From contig NZ_CP045430.1 of the NCBI RefSeq assembly GCF_005886805.2, forward strand, positions 868,001-932,000: a stretch of DNA of 64,000 bases, given 5' to 3'. Origin of the DNA: Pseudoalteromonas rubra (GTDB lineage: Bacteria > Pseudomonadota > Gammaproteobacteria > Enterobacterales > Alteromonadaceae). The position numbers and the translations under genes are program-made. How positions within the stretch are numbered: the first letter of the stretch is position 1; the number at the start of each line of letters is the position of its first letter. The notes under the pieces were generated by a model. That model made no database searches. It worked only from the letters and a program-made list of their open reading frames with translations, and was not told the DNA's origin. Shown piece by piece: positions 9,699 through 19,667 of this stretch.

Positions 9699-12600
9699 TT
9701 AACCCGATGCCTGGCGCATCGGAATGGTGATCAAAAAAGCCGTGCCCATGTTGTCTTCTGATTCCACCGTAAGCTCCCCCCCTAATGCGGATTTAGTCAG
9801 ATTGTATACAACATTGAGTCCCAGGCCGGTGTTGCCGCTGCCACGTTTAGTGGTGTAAAAGGGTATGAAAATCTGTTTCTGTATGTTTTCGTCTATGCCC
9901 ACGCCATTATCTTTAAACATAATGGTTGCCTGGTTTTTTTGTGCACTTACCAGGATATCAACACGCTTGTCTTGTGCTGCGGGCATGTCCGGCTGATACT
10001 CAAAGGCATGGGCAACCACATTGTTAATCAAACAACCGATTATCTGACTGATAACCCCAGGGTCGGTCATCAGTTTTGGGTCATCTCCAAAGACCTCGAT
10101 CGCAATGCTGTTTTGCGCCAGAGTGAACTCAAATGCCTGCATCAACTCTTGCAGGTAGGTTTTAAGCTGGATCTCTCTGGGTTCCGATACGCTTTGCTCT
10201 GCCGACAGTTTTTTAAAGTCCTGAACCAGCCGCGAGCAGCGCTCCAGTGAGCTTTGTGTCAGAGATTCCGTCTCAAGACTTAACTGGGCAAAGTCGCTGA
10301 TATCACACTTTCTAATCTTATTTTCTGCCAGTTTCTGCAAAATACTATTAGCGCCTGCGCCCAACCCGGTTATCGCAGTTAATGCAATCCCCAGTGGCGT
10401 GTTAATCTCGTGCGCCACACCAGTAACCACATGGGTTAATGAAGCGAGCTTTTCAGACTCTATCAAGCGTTCCTGCGCATTAATCAAATCGGCATGTGCC
10501 TGCGCATTTTCGATTGCCACAGCAGCATAGCTCGCAATGGTCGCAAGCGTTTGCAGATCAACACTACGAAACGCTTTTTTACGATGGCTTTGCACGCTGA
10601 TACAGCCAATCACGTCATCTTGCAGCCAAAGTGGAATATAGATAATGGATTCAGTCGGGCTGCCAAACACCGGGGGCTTGAGAGACTGACCCAGCAACGC
10701 TTGCAGCGCGTCCTGACTGGACACACATATCTCTTTTTTGTGTGTCACACACCAACAGGCCGGCCGCGACAAGTCGTCTAAAGGATAGGAAAAGCTTGCC
10801 TGACGCACACCATCTTCAAAACAACCTGCAACATGCAGTTCATCCTGCTCATGATCAACCACGGCAATTAAAAAGACATCACAATGCAGTAAACTGGTCA
10901 CTTTCTCATGCATCATGTCCATCACTTCATCTAAGTCCAGCGATGTGGTGAGCTCTTTACCTATCTCCGCCAATTGCTCTAATCGCCGGGTTTTGTCTTT
11001 CACCAATCTGTTCAGCAGGTGTGTCTGCTGTTGCAAACGACGCACTCTGGATCTGACGATACCCCAGATACCTAACAGCAACAGTAAAACGCCTCCTAAG
11101 TAGAATGCGTGAGTCTGATACCATGCAGGCAACTGCCTGACTTGAAGAAGTGTTTTTTCCTCACCCCAATTTCCAACCGCATTGGTACTCTTAACCAATA
11201 ACTGATACTCCCCCGGTGGTAAATTGGTATAGGTAACGCGGCGCTCTTTGGTATCCTGCCACTGCTCATCAAAACCACGGAGTTGATGCATATACTTCAA
11301 CTCCTCGGTATTTTTATAATCTAATGCACTGAACTGAATCGTAAAATTTTTAGAGGCGGGTGGCAGATCCAACTGTGTGTCACTGATAATGCGTGCCTCA
11401 CCATTCACCTCGGCACTCGTAATCGCAATGTTGGGGCGAAACATCCAGGGTTGCCACTGCTGTGTATCAAACATGAGCACCCCGTCCGGGCAGCCAATCA
11501 ACAACAGGGTTTGAGCGACCAGATGCCCGCCTTCGCCATAGCACAGCGCATAAATACCCAAAGCTGAATTGATATTGTCCCAGCGCGATAACTCAGGGTA
11601 ATAAATACTGCTGTCGTTCCAGATGCGCTGACGCTGGTCAACCCAAATATTGGCACCCGCTCGCACATCCACACGCTCAGACGGCAGCTGCTCGGCCTGA
11701 ACAGGCCAGGTTTGAGTATCCAAATAGTAAAACCCCTGTAGTAGCTCATTGGTCACGATTAACTGACCATTTGGATGAAATGCCACCCCGAAAGTCGCGG
11801 CTTTACTAATACCGCTGGCCGTCTGTGCTTCCTCATTAACCGCCAGCAAGGCCTGCGCTCCTTTACGCAGCACATACAAACCCGCTCGCGACGCAATCCA
11901 CAAATTACCCTCGGAGTCTGTAAGTAACACATTTGAAAATGTTTTGTATGAGGTGGTCTCATTGCCAATTGTCTCAATTTTTTCTATTGAAAAATCGTCC
12001 AGGCTGACGCGAAACAGATGGTCTGAGGTACTCAAAAATGCCTCATCTTTCGAAAACGCCATGCGTCTGACGGCGCTGCCAGCAAACTGCCACGGCATTT
12101 TAGTTGCTTTTTGTGTGGCCGGTTCAATCACAAACACCCCGACATTTGTGGCAGCCCACAACTGCCCGTCAGGCCCTGTGCGAATTGTAAATACAGTGGC
12201 CGCATCCAACTCAGTGCCAGTTTTTAGCGGAGTAAAGTCTTTATCCAGCCAGGAATACAAGGTGATACCCGCGCCCACGGTCCCAAACGCCAGATAGGCC
12301 TTATTGAGTGCGGCAATGGCACGGATGTTGTTGGTATTAAACGTTTTACTGAGAGAAGACCCCGCAACCAACCGCCTGGTCGCAGTATGTACAGGGTCAA
12401 GCGTAAACACACCATCTCCCCATGTCGAAATCCAGATCACACCAGCGGCATCACGAAACAATGACTTTGGGTTAGTAGAAGCCAGAGCATGCGTAAACCC
12501 AGCTTCTGTATGAATAATGCTTTTGACCTGCAATGATTGTGCGTCTATCACCAAAATTCCCACACGCAGTGCAACAGCCCATATTTCCTGATCAGACACC

Positions 12601-13460
12601 TGCAACCAATCTTCAACATCCACAGGGGTTTCAGACACACTGTCTGAAATTTGAGTTAGTGTATCCTCCGCTGTATTGAGGCGGTACATCCCCGCTGATG
12701 CCGTGCCAACCCAGACCATCCCGTTACCTGAAGTGAGAGATCTGACGGGCAGATCAGCCAGGGCTGCAATTTGCCGTGCCTGATATACCTTTGCTCTGCC
12801 TGGGATGGCGAGTTCACACAAACCAAAATCGCCCCCAACCCAGAGCGTTTGTGCATTTTTCCAGTGCAACGTATGTATGTATTGAGTACTAAACTCAACA
12901 CCGCACTCACCTTGTATGGAGACGGCTTGCACACTAAACCCCCGGCCGTCTTCGAAGATCAAGTCCAGCCCGGATGTACTGGACACTGCAACGGTGCCTT
13001 GATTGTTACCCTCAATGGCAACCACACCATTGCCAGTAAGGCCGTTTGGCGGCGTACTCGCAGCATTAATACGAACAGCAGACTCGGTTAACGTATTGAA
13101 GATGCTGATCCCTTCTGAGGTGTGTGATAACCACAATCGGGACTGGCTGTCCATCCAGAAACCGTTAACCAGATTGCTGGCAATACTGGTCTGATCATCA
13201 ACATCCAGATTGAAAGGTTTAAAGGTGTGTCCGTCGTACCGGTATATGCCCATATCTGTGGCGAACCAGATCAGGCCGCGTTCATCCTGCGCTATCTGGT
13301 AGACCCCCCACAGGGGCCACTTTTTGGTGTCTAACTTTTTAAAGTGACGTAGGCCTTTTTCAAATAAAGCGGTGTATTCATGTTCTGGCGAGGCACCTGC
13401 AAACCCGACGCCCCCTGTCAGAAATAACACCACCACACCAATGAAAAAAAGCCTTTTCAT
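9699..13460 (-). CDS. Two-component-propeller sensor histidine kinase
   Basis: 1253 aa. A signal peptide (1-24) precedes a periplasmic double propeller built of Reg_prop repeats (for example QDERGLIWFATDMGIYRYDG), then a Y_Y_Y domain (YMHQLRGFDEQWQDT, YTNLPPGEYQLLVKSTN) at about 700-780, one membrane helix at about 785-805, a coiled coil, a GAF domain (~840-990), the phospho-acceptor domain with VAHEINTPLG (His about residue 1017), and an HATPase_c domain with an N box (CLINNVVAHAF), KDNGVGID and GNTGLGLNVVYN. In known relatives the propeller senses a polysaccharide product or other extracellular ligand and the protein often carries its own receiver domain. Here there is neither a receiver domain nor an adjacent response regulator. 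Confidence 0.92.
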   Translation of the reverse strand: MKRLFFIGVVVLFLTGGVGFAGASPEHEYTALFEKGLRHFKKLDTKKWPLWGVYQIAQDERGLIWFATDMGIYRYDGHTFKPFNLDVDDQTSIASNLVNGFWMDSQSRLWLSHTSEGISIFNTLTESAVRINAASTPPNGLTGNGVVAIEGNNQGTVAVSSTSGLDLIFEDGRGFSVQAVSIQGECGVEFSTQYIHTLHWKNAQTLWVGGDFGLCELAIPGRAKVYQARQIAALADLPVRSLTSGNGMVWVGTASAGMYRLNTAEDTLTQISDSVSETPVDVEDWLQVSDQEIWAVALRVGILVIDAQSLQVKSIIHTEAGFTHALASTNPKSLFRDAAGVIWISTWGDGVFTLDPVHTATRRLVAGSSLSKTFNTNNIRAIAALNKAYLAFGTVGAGITLYSWLDKDFTPLKTGTELDAATVFTIRTGPDGQLWAATNVGVFVIEPATQKATKMPWQFAGSAVRRMAFSKDEAFLSTSDHLFRVSLDDFSIEKIETIGNETTSYKTFSNVLLTDSEGNLWIASRAGLYVLRKGAQALLAVNEEAQTASGISKAATFGVAFHPNGQLIVTNELLQGFYYLDTQTWPVQAEQLPSERVDVRAGANIWVDQRQRIWNDSSIYYPELSRWDNINSALGIYALCYGEGGHLVAQTLLLIGCPDGVLMFDTQQWQPWMFRPNIAITSAEVNGEARIISDTQLDLPPASKNFTIQFSALDYKNTEELKYMHQLRGFDEQWQDTKERRVTYTNLPPGEYQLLVKSTNAVGNWGEEKTLLQVRQLPAWYQTHAFYLGGVLLLLLGIWGIVRSRVRRLQQQTHLLNRLVKDKTRRLEQLAEIGKELTTSLDLDEVMDMMHEKVTSLLHCDVFLIAVVDHEQDELHVAGCFEDGVRQASFSYPLDDLSRPACWCVTHKKEICVSSQDALQALLGQSLKPPVFGSPTESIIYIPLWLQDDVIGCISVQSHRKKAFRSVDLQTLATIASYAAVAIENAQAHADLINAQERLIESEKLASLTHVVTGVAHEINTPLGIALTAITGLGAGANSILQKLAENKIRKCDISDFAQLSLETESLTQSSLERCSRLVQDFKKLSAEQSVSEPREIQLKTYLQELMQAFEFTLAQNSIAIEVFGDDPKLMTDPGVISQIIGCLINNVVAHAFEYQPDMPAAQDKRVDILVSAQKNQATIMFKDNGVGIDENIQKQIFIPFYTTKRGSGNTGLGLNVVYNLTKSALGGELTVESEDNMGTAFLITIPMRQASG

Positions 13461-13572
13461 TAGCAGAACTCTTCAGTCGATAACCCACAAAGCGTAGTCT
13501 GCTATGGACCTCAGTGCAAAGTAACGCCCAACATGACTAAACCCGTCCCTTATATTGCGTGGATTAAAATCG

Positions 13573-13595
13573 GCCCTGAGATATATGCTCAGGGC
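13573..13595 (-). terminator. Weak intrinsic terminator after the BamB-like gene
   Basis: Perfect 8-bp arms GCCCTGAG (13573-13580) and CTCAGGGC (13588-13595). On the minus strand it is followed by CGATTTTAA, a short T-tract, so termination may be incomplete. Confidence 0.45.
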
Positions 13596-13621
13596 TCTAA
13601 GTTGATTGCAGTTATGTTTAG

Positions 13622-14791
13622 TTACTCTTCAAAAACATGAATATAGCCATCCAAATCCGGCACGATCACTTTGCCATATCCGACCGCTGGCGCACCGTAA
13701 ACACCACCATGAACAAAACCATTAATCTTCTCAGGCTGGTACTGCCATTGCTGCTCACCTGTGTGGCCATCGACCGCAAAAAAGCCTCTTTGGGTTGCAA
13801 ACCAGCCTGGTTCATCATGACCTGTTGCGCCGATGTACACAGTGCCATTTTGGGCAACTGGTTGGCCCCAGCTCCATCCTCCAGTTTCGAATTGCCAGAT
13901 CAGGTCACCGCTCTGGGCGTGATATTTATTGAGTAAATTGGAATCTGAACTGCCGATGTAAAAATGTTCACCATCCGCAGCCGCTGTTGCCGACGACTCC
14001 ACCCAGGAGCCACCCGGATAAGCCTGCTTCCACAGTAATTCACCATTGAGTGGGTCAAGCCCATATAAATGGGTGTCACGGGAGCCAATCACCAGTACGT
14101 CATCGACAATAGCCGGGCTGGACGTCAAGGCCCCCTGCGTATCATATTGCCAAACCCGTTCACCTGTATTCGCATCCAGCGCATAGACAGATCCATCCCA
14201 GCTGCTGATAAATACAAGTCCCTGGTGATGCACAGGTGTAGCGCGAATTTTACCTTCCGTTTTAAAGCGCCACAGCACCTTACCGGACGATCTGGCGATG
14301 GCATAAAGGTGACCATCACCACTGCCAATAAAGACTTTGTTACCCTGAACCAAAGCACTGGATTTACTGTAGTCAAATTCCCACGGTGCATGGTTAGCAG
14401 GCAAAATGCGCTGTACGTCCGCATCATTCAGACTGGTGCGCCATAACAACTTACCCTGCCAACGATTGAGTGCATATAAATAGCCATCATCGCTACTAAA
14501 GAAGATCTGATGATGTTTTATCGTGGGCTTAGATCTCACCAAACCGTCGGTTTTATACGACCAGGCCAGCTTAGGCTGATCCACATTCAACGCATAAAGG
14601 TGGCCATCATCACTGCCAAAGTAAGCCGTATGATCGCGCAGTGTTATGCCTCCCCAGTTCTCTCCTTTAACCTGATAACTAAACAGATAATCGCCGCTAG
14701 CGGCAAAGGCTGTCTGCGCGATATCATGGCTGAGTCCGGTCGCCAACAAACTGACCAATCCAAGCTGTTTTAGTGTTTTAATTGAGTTCAT
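13622..14791 (-). CDS. PQQ-like beta-propeller (BamB-like) secreted protein
   Basis: 389 aa from the ATG at 14791, which has AAGGAG eight bases upstream; an upstream in-frame ATG at 14830 lacks a site and would bury the signal peptide. Signal peptide to about residue 31 (QTAFA). The rest is a tandem of propeller blades with the repeated GHLYALN..GKLLW.. pattern (for example DDGYLYALNRWQGKLLWRTS, GSVYALDANTGERVWQYDTQ), about seven to eight blades. These blades occur in BamB and in PQQ enzymes. No lipobox is seen, so it differs from true BamB, and no catalytic residues for a quinoprotein are evident. Role unknown; probably periplasmic or secreted. Confidence 0.8.
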   Translation of the reverse strand: MNSIKTLKQLGLVSLLATGLSHDIAQTAFAASGDYLFSYQVKGENWGGITLRDHTAYFGSDDGHLYALNVDQPKLAWSYKTDGLVRSKPTIKHHQIFFSSDDGYLYALNRWQGKLLWRTSLNDADVQRILPANHAPWEFDYSKSSALVQGNKVFIGSGDGHLYAIARSSGKVLWRFKTEGKIRATPVHHQGLVFISSWDGSVYALDANTGERVWQYDTQGALTSSPAIVDDVLVIGSRDTHLYGLDPLNGELLWKQAYPGGSWVESSATAAADGEHFYIGSSDSNLLNKYHAQSGDLIWQFETGGWSWGQPVAQNGTVYIGATGHDEPGWFATQRGFFAVDGHTGEQQWQYQPEKINGFVHGGVYGAPAVGYGKVIVPDLDGYIHVFEE

Positions 14792-15167
14792 GGTGTTCTC
14801 CTTGTGTGATTTGTCATCACAGTGGCACAATCCGCGCTCAAAGATCCTGAAAACGCTCTGAAACCTTCTTAAAGATCCTTAACGCCTCGTCTCATGCCTT
14901 CACATCACTCCACGAAAAAACCAATAAGCAACTGATTTAAATGCTTTTAATTATTATTTAGGTATTAAACCCACACTTTTAGTGACAAAAATATGAAATA
15001 ATTTATTCAGCTCCACATTCTTTGCGCATTTCCTTTCTAGCTTTAAAAGAGGCAAAGCGAACGAGCGCTTTAGCAACATTTTGGCACCGTTTCACGACAC
15101 ATTAGACCAGATAAGGCAGTTCTGGAGGCAGTTACTAAACGGGCAAGGCCACAGAAGGAATATTGAA

Positions 15168-18100
15168 ATGAATGAGTTAACAACCAAACAACAGTCACTG
15201 AACGCCTTTAAATCTCGCGTTATCTCACAGTTGGGCTGCCATAAACTGGTGCATGAGCAATTACAAATCGCCACCGACAGCGTACTGAATTCCGACACGC
15301 TGAAGTACCACATCGGAGGCTTGTTTCATCTGCAAGGTGATATCTGTGCCCGGGACATGATCAGGCAAGTGACCTTAGTATTTAACCACCTGTGCGGTGA
15401 AAGCGAGCTGGACATAGATATGACACCGGAACTTGCAGATCAGGCACAGGCCAGAGTATTCGCCGAGCAGTGTAAACAACGCCCTTTTGATTTAAGGCAT
15501 GGTGCCCTGATCCGCATTGCCATGAGGCGTGCTGCACAGGGCGGATACTATCTGGTGCTGATTGCACACCATATCCTGCTCGATGGACTGAGCCTGTACC
15601 GACTCTTTTGTAAGGCGCTGACCATGTTGTCCATGTCAGTCGAGGAAATCACCAAAGAGCTGGCGCAAATGCGCTACGATAATGCCCACAAACACAATAC
15701 CCGCCACCTGGCACACTGGCAGGCATATCTACAAAATTTACCTGACTTTATGTTTGACTATATCCCACCAGCACAGACGGGCCAGCATACCCTGAGTACA
15801 CACTTTTCGGTACCCAACACACAGATAGATGCCCTGATAGATCTCTGCCAGCAGCACAAAGTGGGTTTCCATGTTTACATTGCTCATCTGCTGGGGGAGT
15901 TTTATCAGCATCACTTTAAACAATCCGTGGTCGTTGGGTACGCTCTGAATCATCAGCGCCGAGACCAATACAGTTATGGCATGTCATCTAAAGTGTTGCC
16001 ACAAATCGTGCCGCCAGCCGCAGACACCTTTGTTGAATCTGTTCAAACGCTGCAAGCCGACTTCAACCAGTTATTCAGAAAAAGTCAGGTGCCCATTGGC
16101 GAAATTAATCAATGCGCAGCGGTGTCAGCCAGTGCCCGCACTCTGGTATATGACGTGATGATCAATTACCTCAACCCCGGTGCATTACTCAATATAGAAG
16201 ACGTGCACCTGGCCAGTGAAATGTTGGTGCAATCCGACCATGCTCACCCCATATCAGTCAATCTGGTGTACAACGAGCACAGCACCATGGAAGTCATGCT
16301 GAGTGCCAACCCGGCGTACATTACGTCCGCACATTTACAACAGCTTAGCGAATTACTGGCGCATGCGCTGCATCAGGGGGCACAACAAACCTTGCAATTT
16401 AACAGAGCTACAAAGACCCCCTCTCAGCCGGAATGGCACATCATGCGGGGTAAAGCACAGCCATTGACCCCCTCAGAACTGCCCGCCCAGATGATTGATG
16501 CGGTGATCAGGCAAACACCTGAAACCATCGCCGTCCGTGATCACCAAGGTCGGGCGTTCAGTTATCAGTGGTTGCAGGAACGCCAGCAAAGTATTGCTCG
16601 CTGGCTACGCGCAAACACCTTACCACAGCACAATGTGGCGGTCCTGATGGAACACACCGCTGAAATGGTCGCAACCATGCTGGCGTGCTTACACACAGGC
16701 CGGGTGATAGTCCCCTTGAATGCCGACGCCGAAGTCGGCTATGCCCAGGACATACTCACCCGAGCCAAAGCGGACTGTGTCATTGTCGACGACCCTCTCT
16801 GGGCCAGTGCACTCAGCCAGTTTGAGGTTGTCACCATAGAGTCTTTTGCCGATGTGTCACATCGCTCGTCTGACGACGCACATGGCCATACTGTGTGCCT
16901 GGATTCACTGGCTTATCTGGTGTTTAGCTCAGGGACTACGGGTGTCCCCAAAGGCATTATGCTGGCACAACGCACCCTGGCAAACTTGTGTTTGCACCAC
17001 CGTCTGGACCCCAGTTTATCAGCCCCGGCACAGGTGCTGAACACCACAGCACTCGGATTTGATGTGGCTATCCAGACCATACTCACCACCTTGTGTTGTG
17101 GCGGCACCTTGCATCTCACCACATCCAACGTGCGAAAAGAAGCAGCCAATATTCTCGATAATATCGTCACCAACCGGATTTCAAGACTGATAGTGACACC
17201 CAGCCTGCTACACATTCTGGCAGCGCAAGCCAGCTTCAGCGAGCACGCTTTTAGCACTTTGCAACAAGTGATTGTTTCCGGAGAACAAATGGTGATGAGC
17301 GAGCAGGTGCGTACTTTTTTAAACCGCTCAGGCGCTACTTTGATCAACCAATACGGTCCTGCCGAGACGCATGTGGTTACGCAACACAGCGTCTATGATT
17401 TGGCCTCTCTGGCCAATGGCGATGCAGTGCCCATCGGTCGGCCCATATGCAATGTCAAACTGGCGATACGCCAAAATAGAACGCTGAGCGGAGGTAACCT
17501 GGGAACCCTTTATATTGGCGGGCCCAGCGTGGCACTCGAATATATTCAGGCACCACAACTCAGTGCTGAGCGTTTTGTACACTTACCAGCGCCCGCCGAT
17601 CCAGGCCTGTTTTTCAACAGCCGGGACCGTATCGCCACGCTAGCCGATGGCCGGCTGCTGTTCAGCGGTCGGGAAGATGACTCGGTCAAAGTTCGCGGCC
17701 GCTTTGTTAACCTTAAAACAGTAGAAAAACTGCTCATGAGCATTGATGGTGTGGCAGATGCCTGTGCAACTACGTACCGCAGCCATGGTGTTATGCGCTT
17801 GCTGGCTTTTGTCACCTTATCTGGCCACCGTGCCGACCTGAGTGCATTAAATGTCAGGCAAACATTACTCGATGACGCCCCCAACTGGCTGGTCCCGGAC
17901 ACCCTGGTGCCACTCGACAGCTTTCCAAGAACCGCCAATGGTAAGGTCGATACCAGAGCGCTGCTGGCCGAATTTGAGCAAATGCAGCAGACCAGTCCCC
18001 CTGTTCAGGCTCAGCATTCCCATCAGAGGGATCAGGTTGAGCAACAGGTTTTAGAGGTGCTGGCGCAAAAATGCGGTGTTCACCCCCGCACTCTAGACGA

Positions 18101-19589
18101 GGATCTGCGTACTTGTGGCATGGATTCGCTGAGTATCATTATTTATCTGACCCATCTGTCTGAAACCTTTGGTCTGCAGCTGAATACCGATGATTTTATT
18201 GCAAACCCCAGCGTAACGACTATCGCTGCCTTTATTCAGGCCGGACAGGCATCGTCTTCAATGTCTGCCGCCACGGGTCAGAAAGTCAGAAAACTGGGCA
18301 AAACCAGTGCACCAGCAACCTTCACACAAAGTAATATTTTTCGACAGTGGCAACAGGGCAATCTGTACAATATGTTTCAGTGCTTTGCAGTACAGGGCGC
18401 CGTTTGCCCGAGCCGCATGCGTCAGGCCTTTGCGCAATTGGTGTCAGGCACTGAGCTATTTAACAGCCGCTTTGAGATGCGCGATGATACGCTGTGGTGT
18501 TGCAGCAATGACGCCGACGTGAGCAATCCATTTGAGCACATCGATCTGAGCCATCTGGACCAACAAGCAGCACTTGATGAGCTTGAATTACGCTGTAGTG
18601 CACAAAAAAGTCATCGTTTTGCGCTCGAACAGGGTGAGCTTATCCATGTACAACTACTCACCTTAGGACACCAGCAGCAGTATCTGCTGTTAAACATTCA
18701 TCACATCATCACCGATGCTGTCTCCAACATTAATATCATAAGTGAGCTAAAGCGGTATTATGATCAGCATGCAGACAACACACCCGACGCGCAATCGGTG
18801 GACTTTTTTGACTATGCCTGGGAGGAACAGCGTTTCTTCGCATCAACTGAGGGTAAGCAAATTGTCAGTGACTATCAGGCCGAGTTTAAACGCCATTCAC
18901 CTTATCCCAGGTTCAAACACCTGAACGGTGCCCTGTGGACACCCTCGCTTTACCATACCCAGTCTTGCACGCTGACAGGATTCTTCGCGCAATCCGCTGC
19001 ACAAAGCGGGGTCAGCCAGATCCAATCTCTGATCGGCGCCTTGTGTCAGGTATTTTCAACACACCTGATAACACCCGAGATCCTGATGGCGGTGACCTTC
19101 ACCGGTCGTACTTCCCGGGAAACCCGTGACATGATAGGGCCGCTATATAAAGTTGCCCCTTTGCTGGTTAAGCCCGATGAAACGCTTGATTTCAGTGCCT
19201 CAGTCGCCTCAGGCGTGACCAAAATCTACAATGAATGTGTGCCCGAGTTCACCCAGGTTATTGCCCAGCCCTCGCTGAACGAGTATCTGCCCTACTTTAA
19301 ACTCAATTACATCACCAACAGCAATCAACTGCTGGCACTCGACTTTGATGGCTTTACGCTGCAACCCGAAGACCATGGCGATCAGGAAGATGTGATCAAA
19401 AACATGGGAGTCTCACGCCGGGTACCGCTCAATATCGTGGCGGTGCAATCCGGTGAGAACCTGGTGATGCACTGGCATTATGTCGAAGGCGCTTTGTCGG
19501 ACAGTATGATAACCAATATGCTCGACGGGTTTTCCAGGATATTACGTGAACCTGAGGAGTGTCCCCCACTACAACGCTGCGCAGAGTAA
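15168..19589 (+). CDS. Stand-alone NRPS, C-A-T-C architecture
   Basis: 1473 aa from ATG 15168 (AAGGA eight bases upstream; the in-frame ATG at 15081 has no ribosome site). Domains: condensation (~1-420, active site HHILLDG), adenylation (~450-940, FSSGTTGVPKG, NQYGPAETH, VRGRFVNL, TANGKVD), carrier (~970-1045, Ser in CGMDSLS), then a second condensation domain with HHIITDA in place of HHxxxDG. There is no thioesterase or reductase. Reading the A-domain pocket by alignment to GrsA gives roughly D-V-Q-I-I-S-Q-V-V, partly like proline codes; I put little weight on this. A terminal C domain may release the chain by condensation with a free nucleophile or pass it to a partner. It is convergent with an MFS exporter, which may handle the product. 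Confidence 0.88.
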   Translation: MNELTTKQQSLNAFKSRVISQLGCHKLVHEQLQIATDSVLNSDTLKYHIGGLFHLQGDICARDMIRQVTLVFNHLCGESELDIDMTPELADQAQARVFAEQCKQRPFDLRHGALIRIAMRRAAQGGYYLVLIAHHILLDGLSLYRLFCKALTMLSMSVEEITKELAQMRYDNAHKHNTRHLAHWQAYLQNLPDFMFDYIPPAQTGQHTLSTHFSVPNTQIDALIDLCQQHKVGFHVYIAHLLGEFYQHHFKQSVVVGYALNHQRRDQYSYGMSSKVLPQIVPPAADTFVESVQTLQADFNQLFRKSQVPIGEINQCAAVSASARTLVYDVMINYLNPGALLNIEDVHLASEMLVQSDHAHPISVNLVYNEHSTMEVMLSANPAYITSAHLQQLSELLAHALHQGAQQTLQFNRATKTPSQPEWHIMRGKAQPLTPSELPAQMIDAVIRQTPETIAVRDHQGRAFSYQWLQERQQSIARWLRANTLPQHNVAVLMEHTAEMVATMLACLHTGRVIVPLNADAEVGYAQDILTRAKADCVIVDDPLWASALSQFEVVTIESFADVSHRSSDDAHGHTVCLDSLAYLVFSSGTTGVPKGIMLAQRTLANLCLHHRLDPSLSAPAQVLNTTALGFDVAIQTILTTLCCGGTLHLTTSNVRKEAANILDNIVTNRISRLIVTPSLLHILAAQASFSEHAFSTLQQVIVSGEQMVMSEQVRTFLNRSGATLINQYGPAETHVVTQHSVYDLASLANGDAVPIGRPICNVKLAIRQNRTLSGGNLGTLYIGGPSVALEYIQAPQLSAERFVHLPAPADPGLFFNSRDRIATLADGRLLFSGREDDSVKVRGRFVNLKTVEKLLMSIDGVADACATTYRSHGVMRLLAFVTLSGHRADLSALNVRQTLLDDAPNWLVPDTLVPLDSFPRTANGKVDTRALLAEFEQMQQTSPPVQAQHSHQRDQVEQQVLEVLAQKCGVHPRTLDEDLRTCGMDSLSIIIYLTHLSETFGLQLNTDDFIANPSVTTIAAFIQAGQASSSMSAATGQKVRKLGKTSAPATFTQSNIFRQWQQGNLYNMFQCFAVQGAVCPSRMRQAFAQLVSGTELFNSRFEMRDDTLWCCSNDADVSNPFEHIDLSHLDQQAALDELELRCSAQKSHRFALEQGELIHVQLLTLGHQQQYLLLNIHHIITDAVSNINIISELKRYYDQHADNTPDAQSVDFFDYAWEEQRFFASTEGKQIVSDYQAEFKRHSPYPRFKHLNGALWTPSLYHTQSCTLTGFFAQSAAQSGVSQIQSLIGALCQVFSTHLITPEILMAVTFTGRTSRETRDMIGPLYKVAPLLVKPDETLDFSASVASGVTKIYNECVPEFTQVIAQPSLNEYLPYFKLNYITNSNQLLALDFDGFTLQPEDHGDQEDVIKNMGVSRRVPLNIVAVQSGENLVMHWHYVEGALSDSMITNMLDGFSRILREPEECPPLQRCAE

Positions 19590-19634
19590 TCGCAAGGAAC
19601 ATTAACTCATTTCCTCAATCCCATTAGATTTAAC

Positions 19635-19661
19635 AGAGCGACTGCACGTTGCAGCCGCTCT
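19635..19661. terminator. Inverted repeat between convergent NRPS and MFS genes
   Basis: Arms AGAGCGACTGCA and TGCAGCCGCTCT form a near-perfect 12-bp stem with a CGT loop, 46 bases after the NRPS stop and just before the MFS stop. There is no strong T-run, so this is a probable but not ideal bidirectional terminator. Confidence 0.5.
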
Positions 19662-19667
19662 GGCTAT

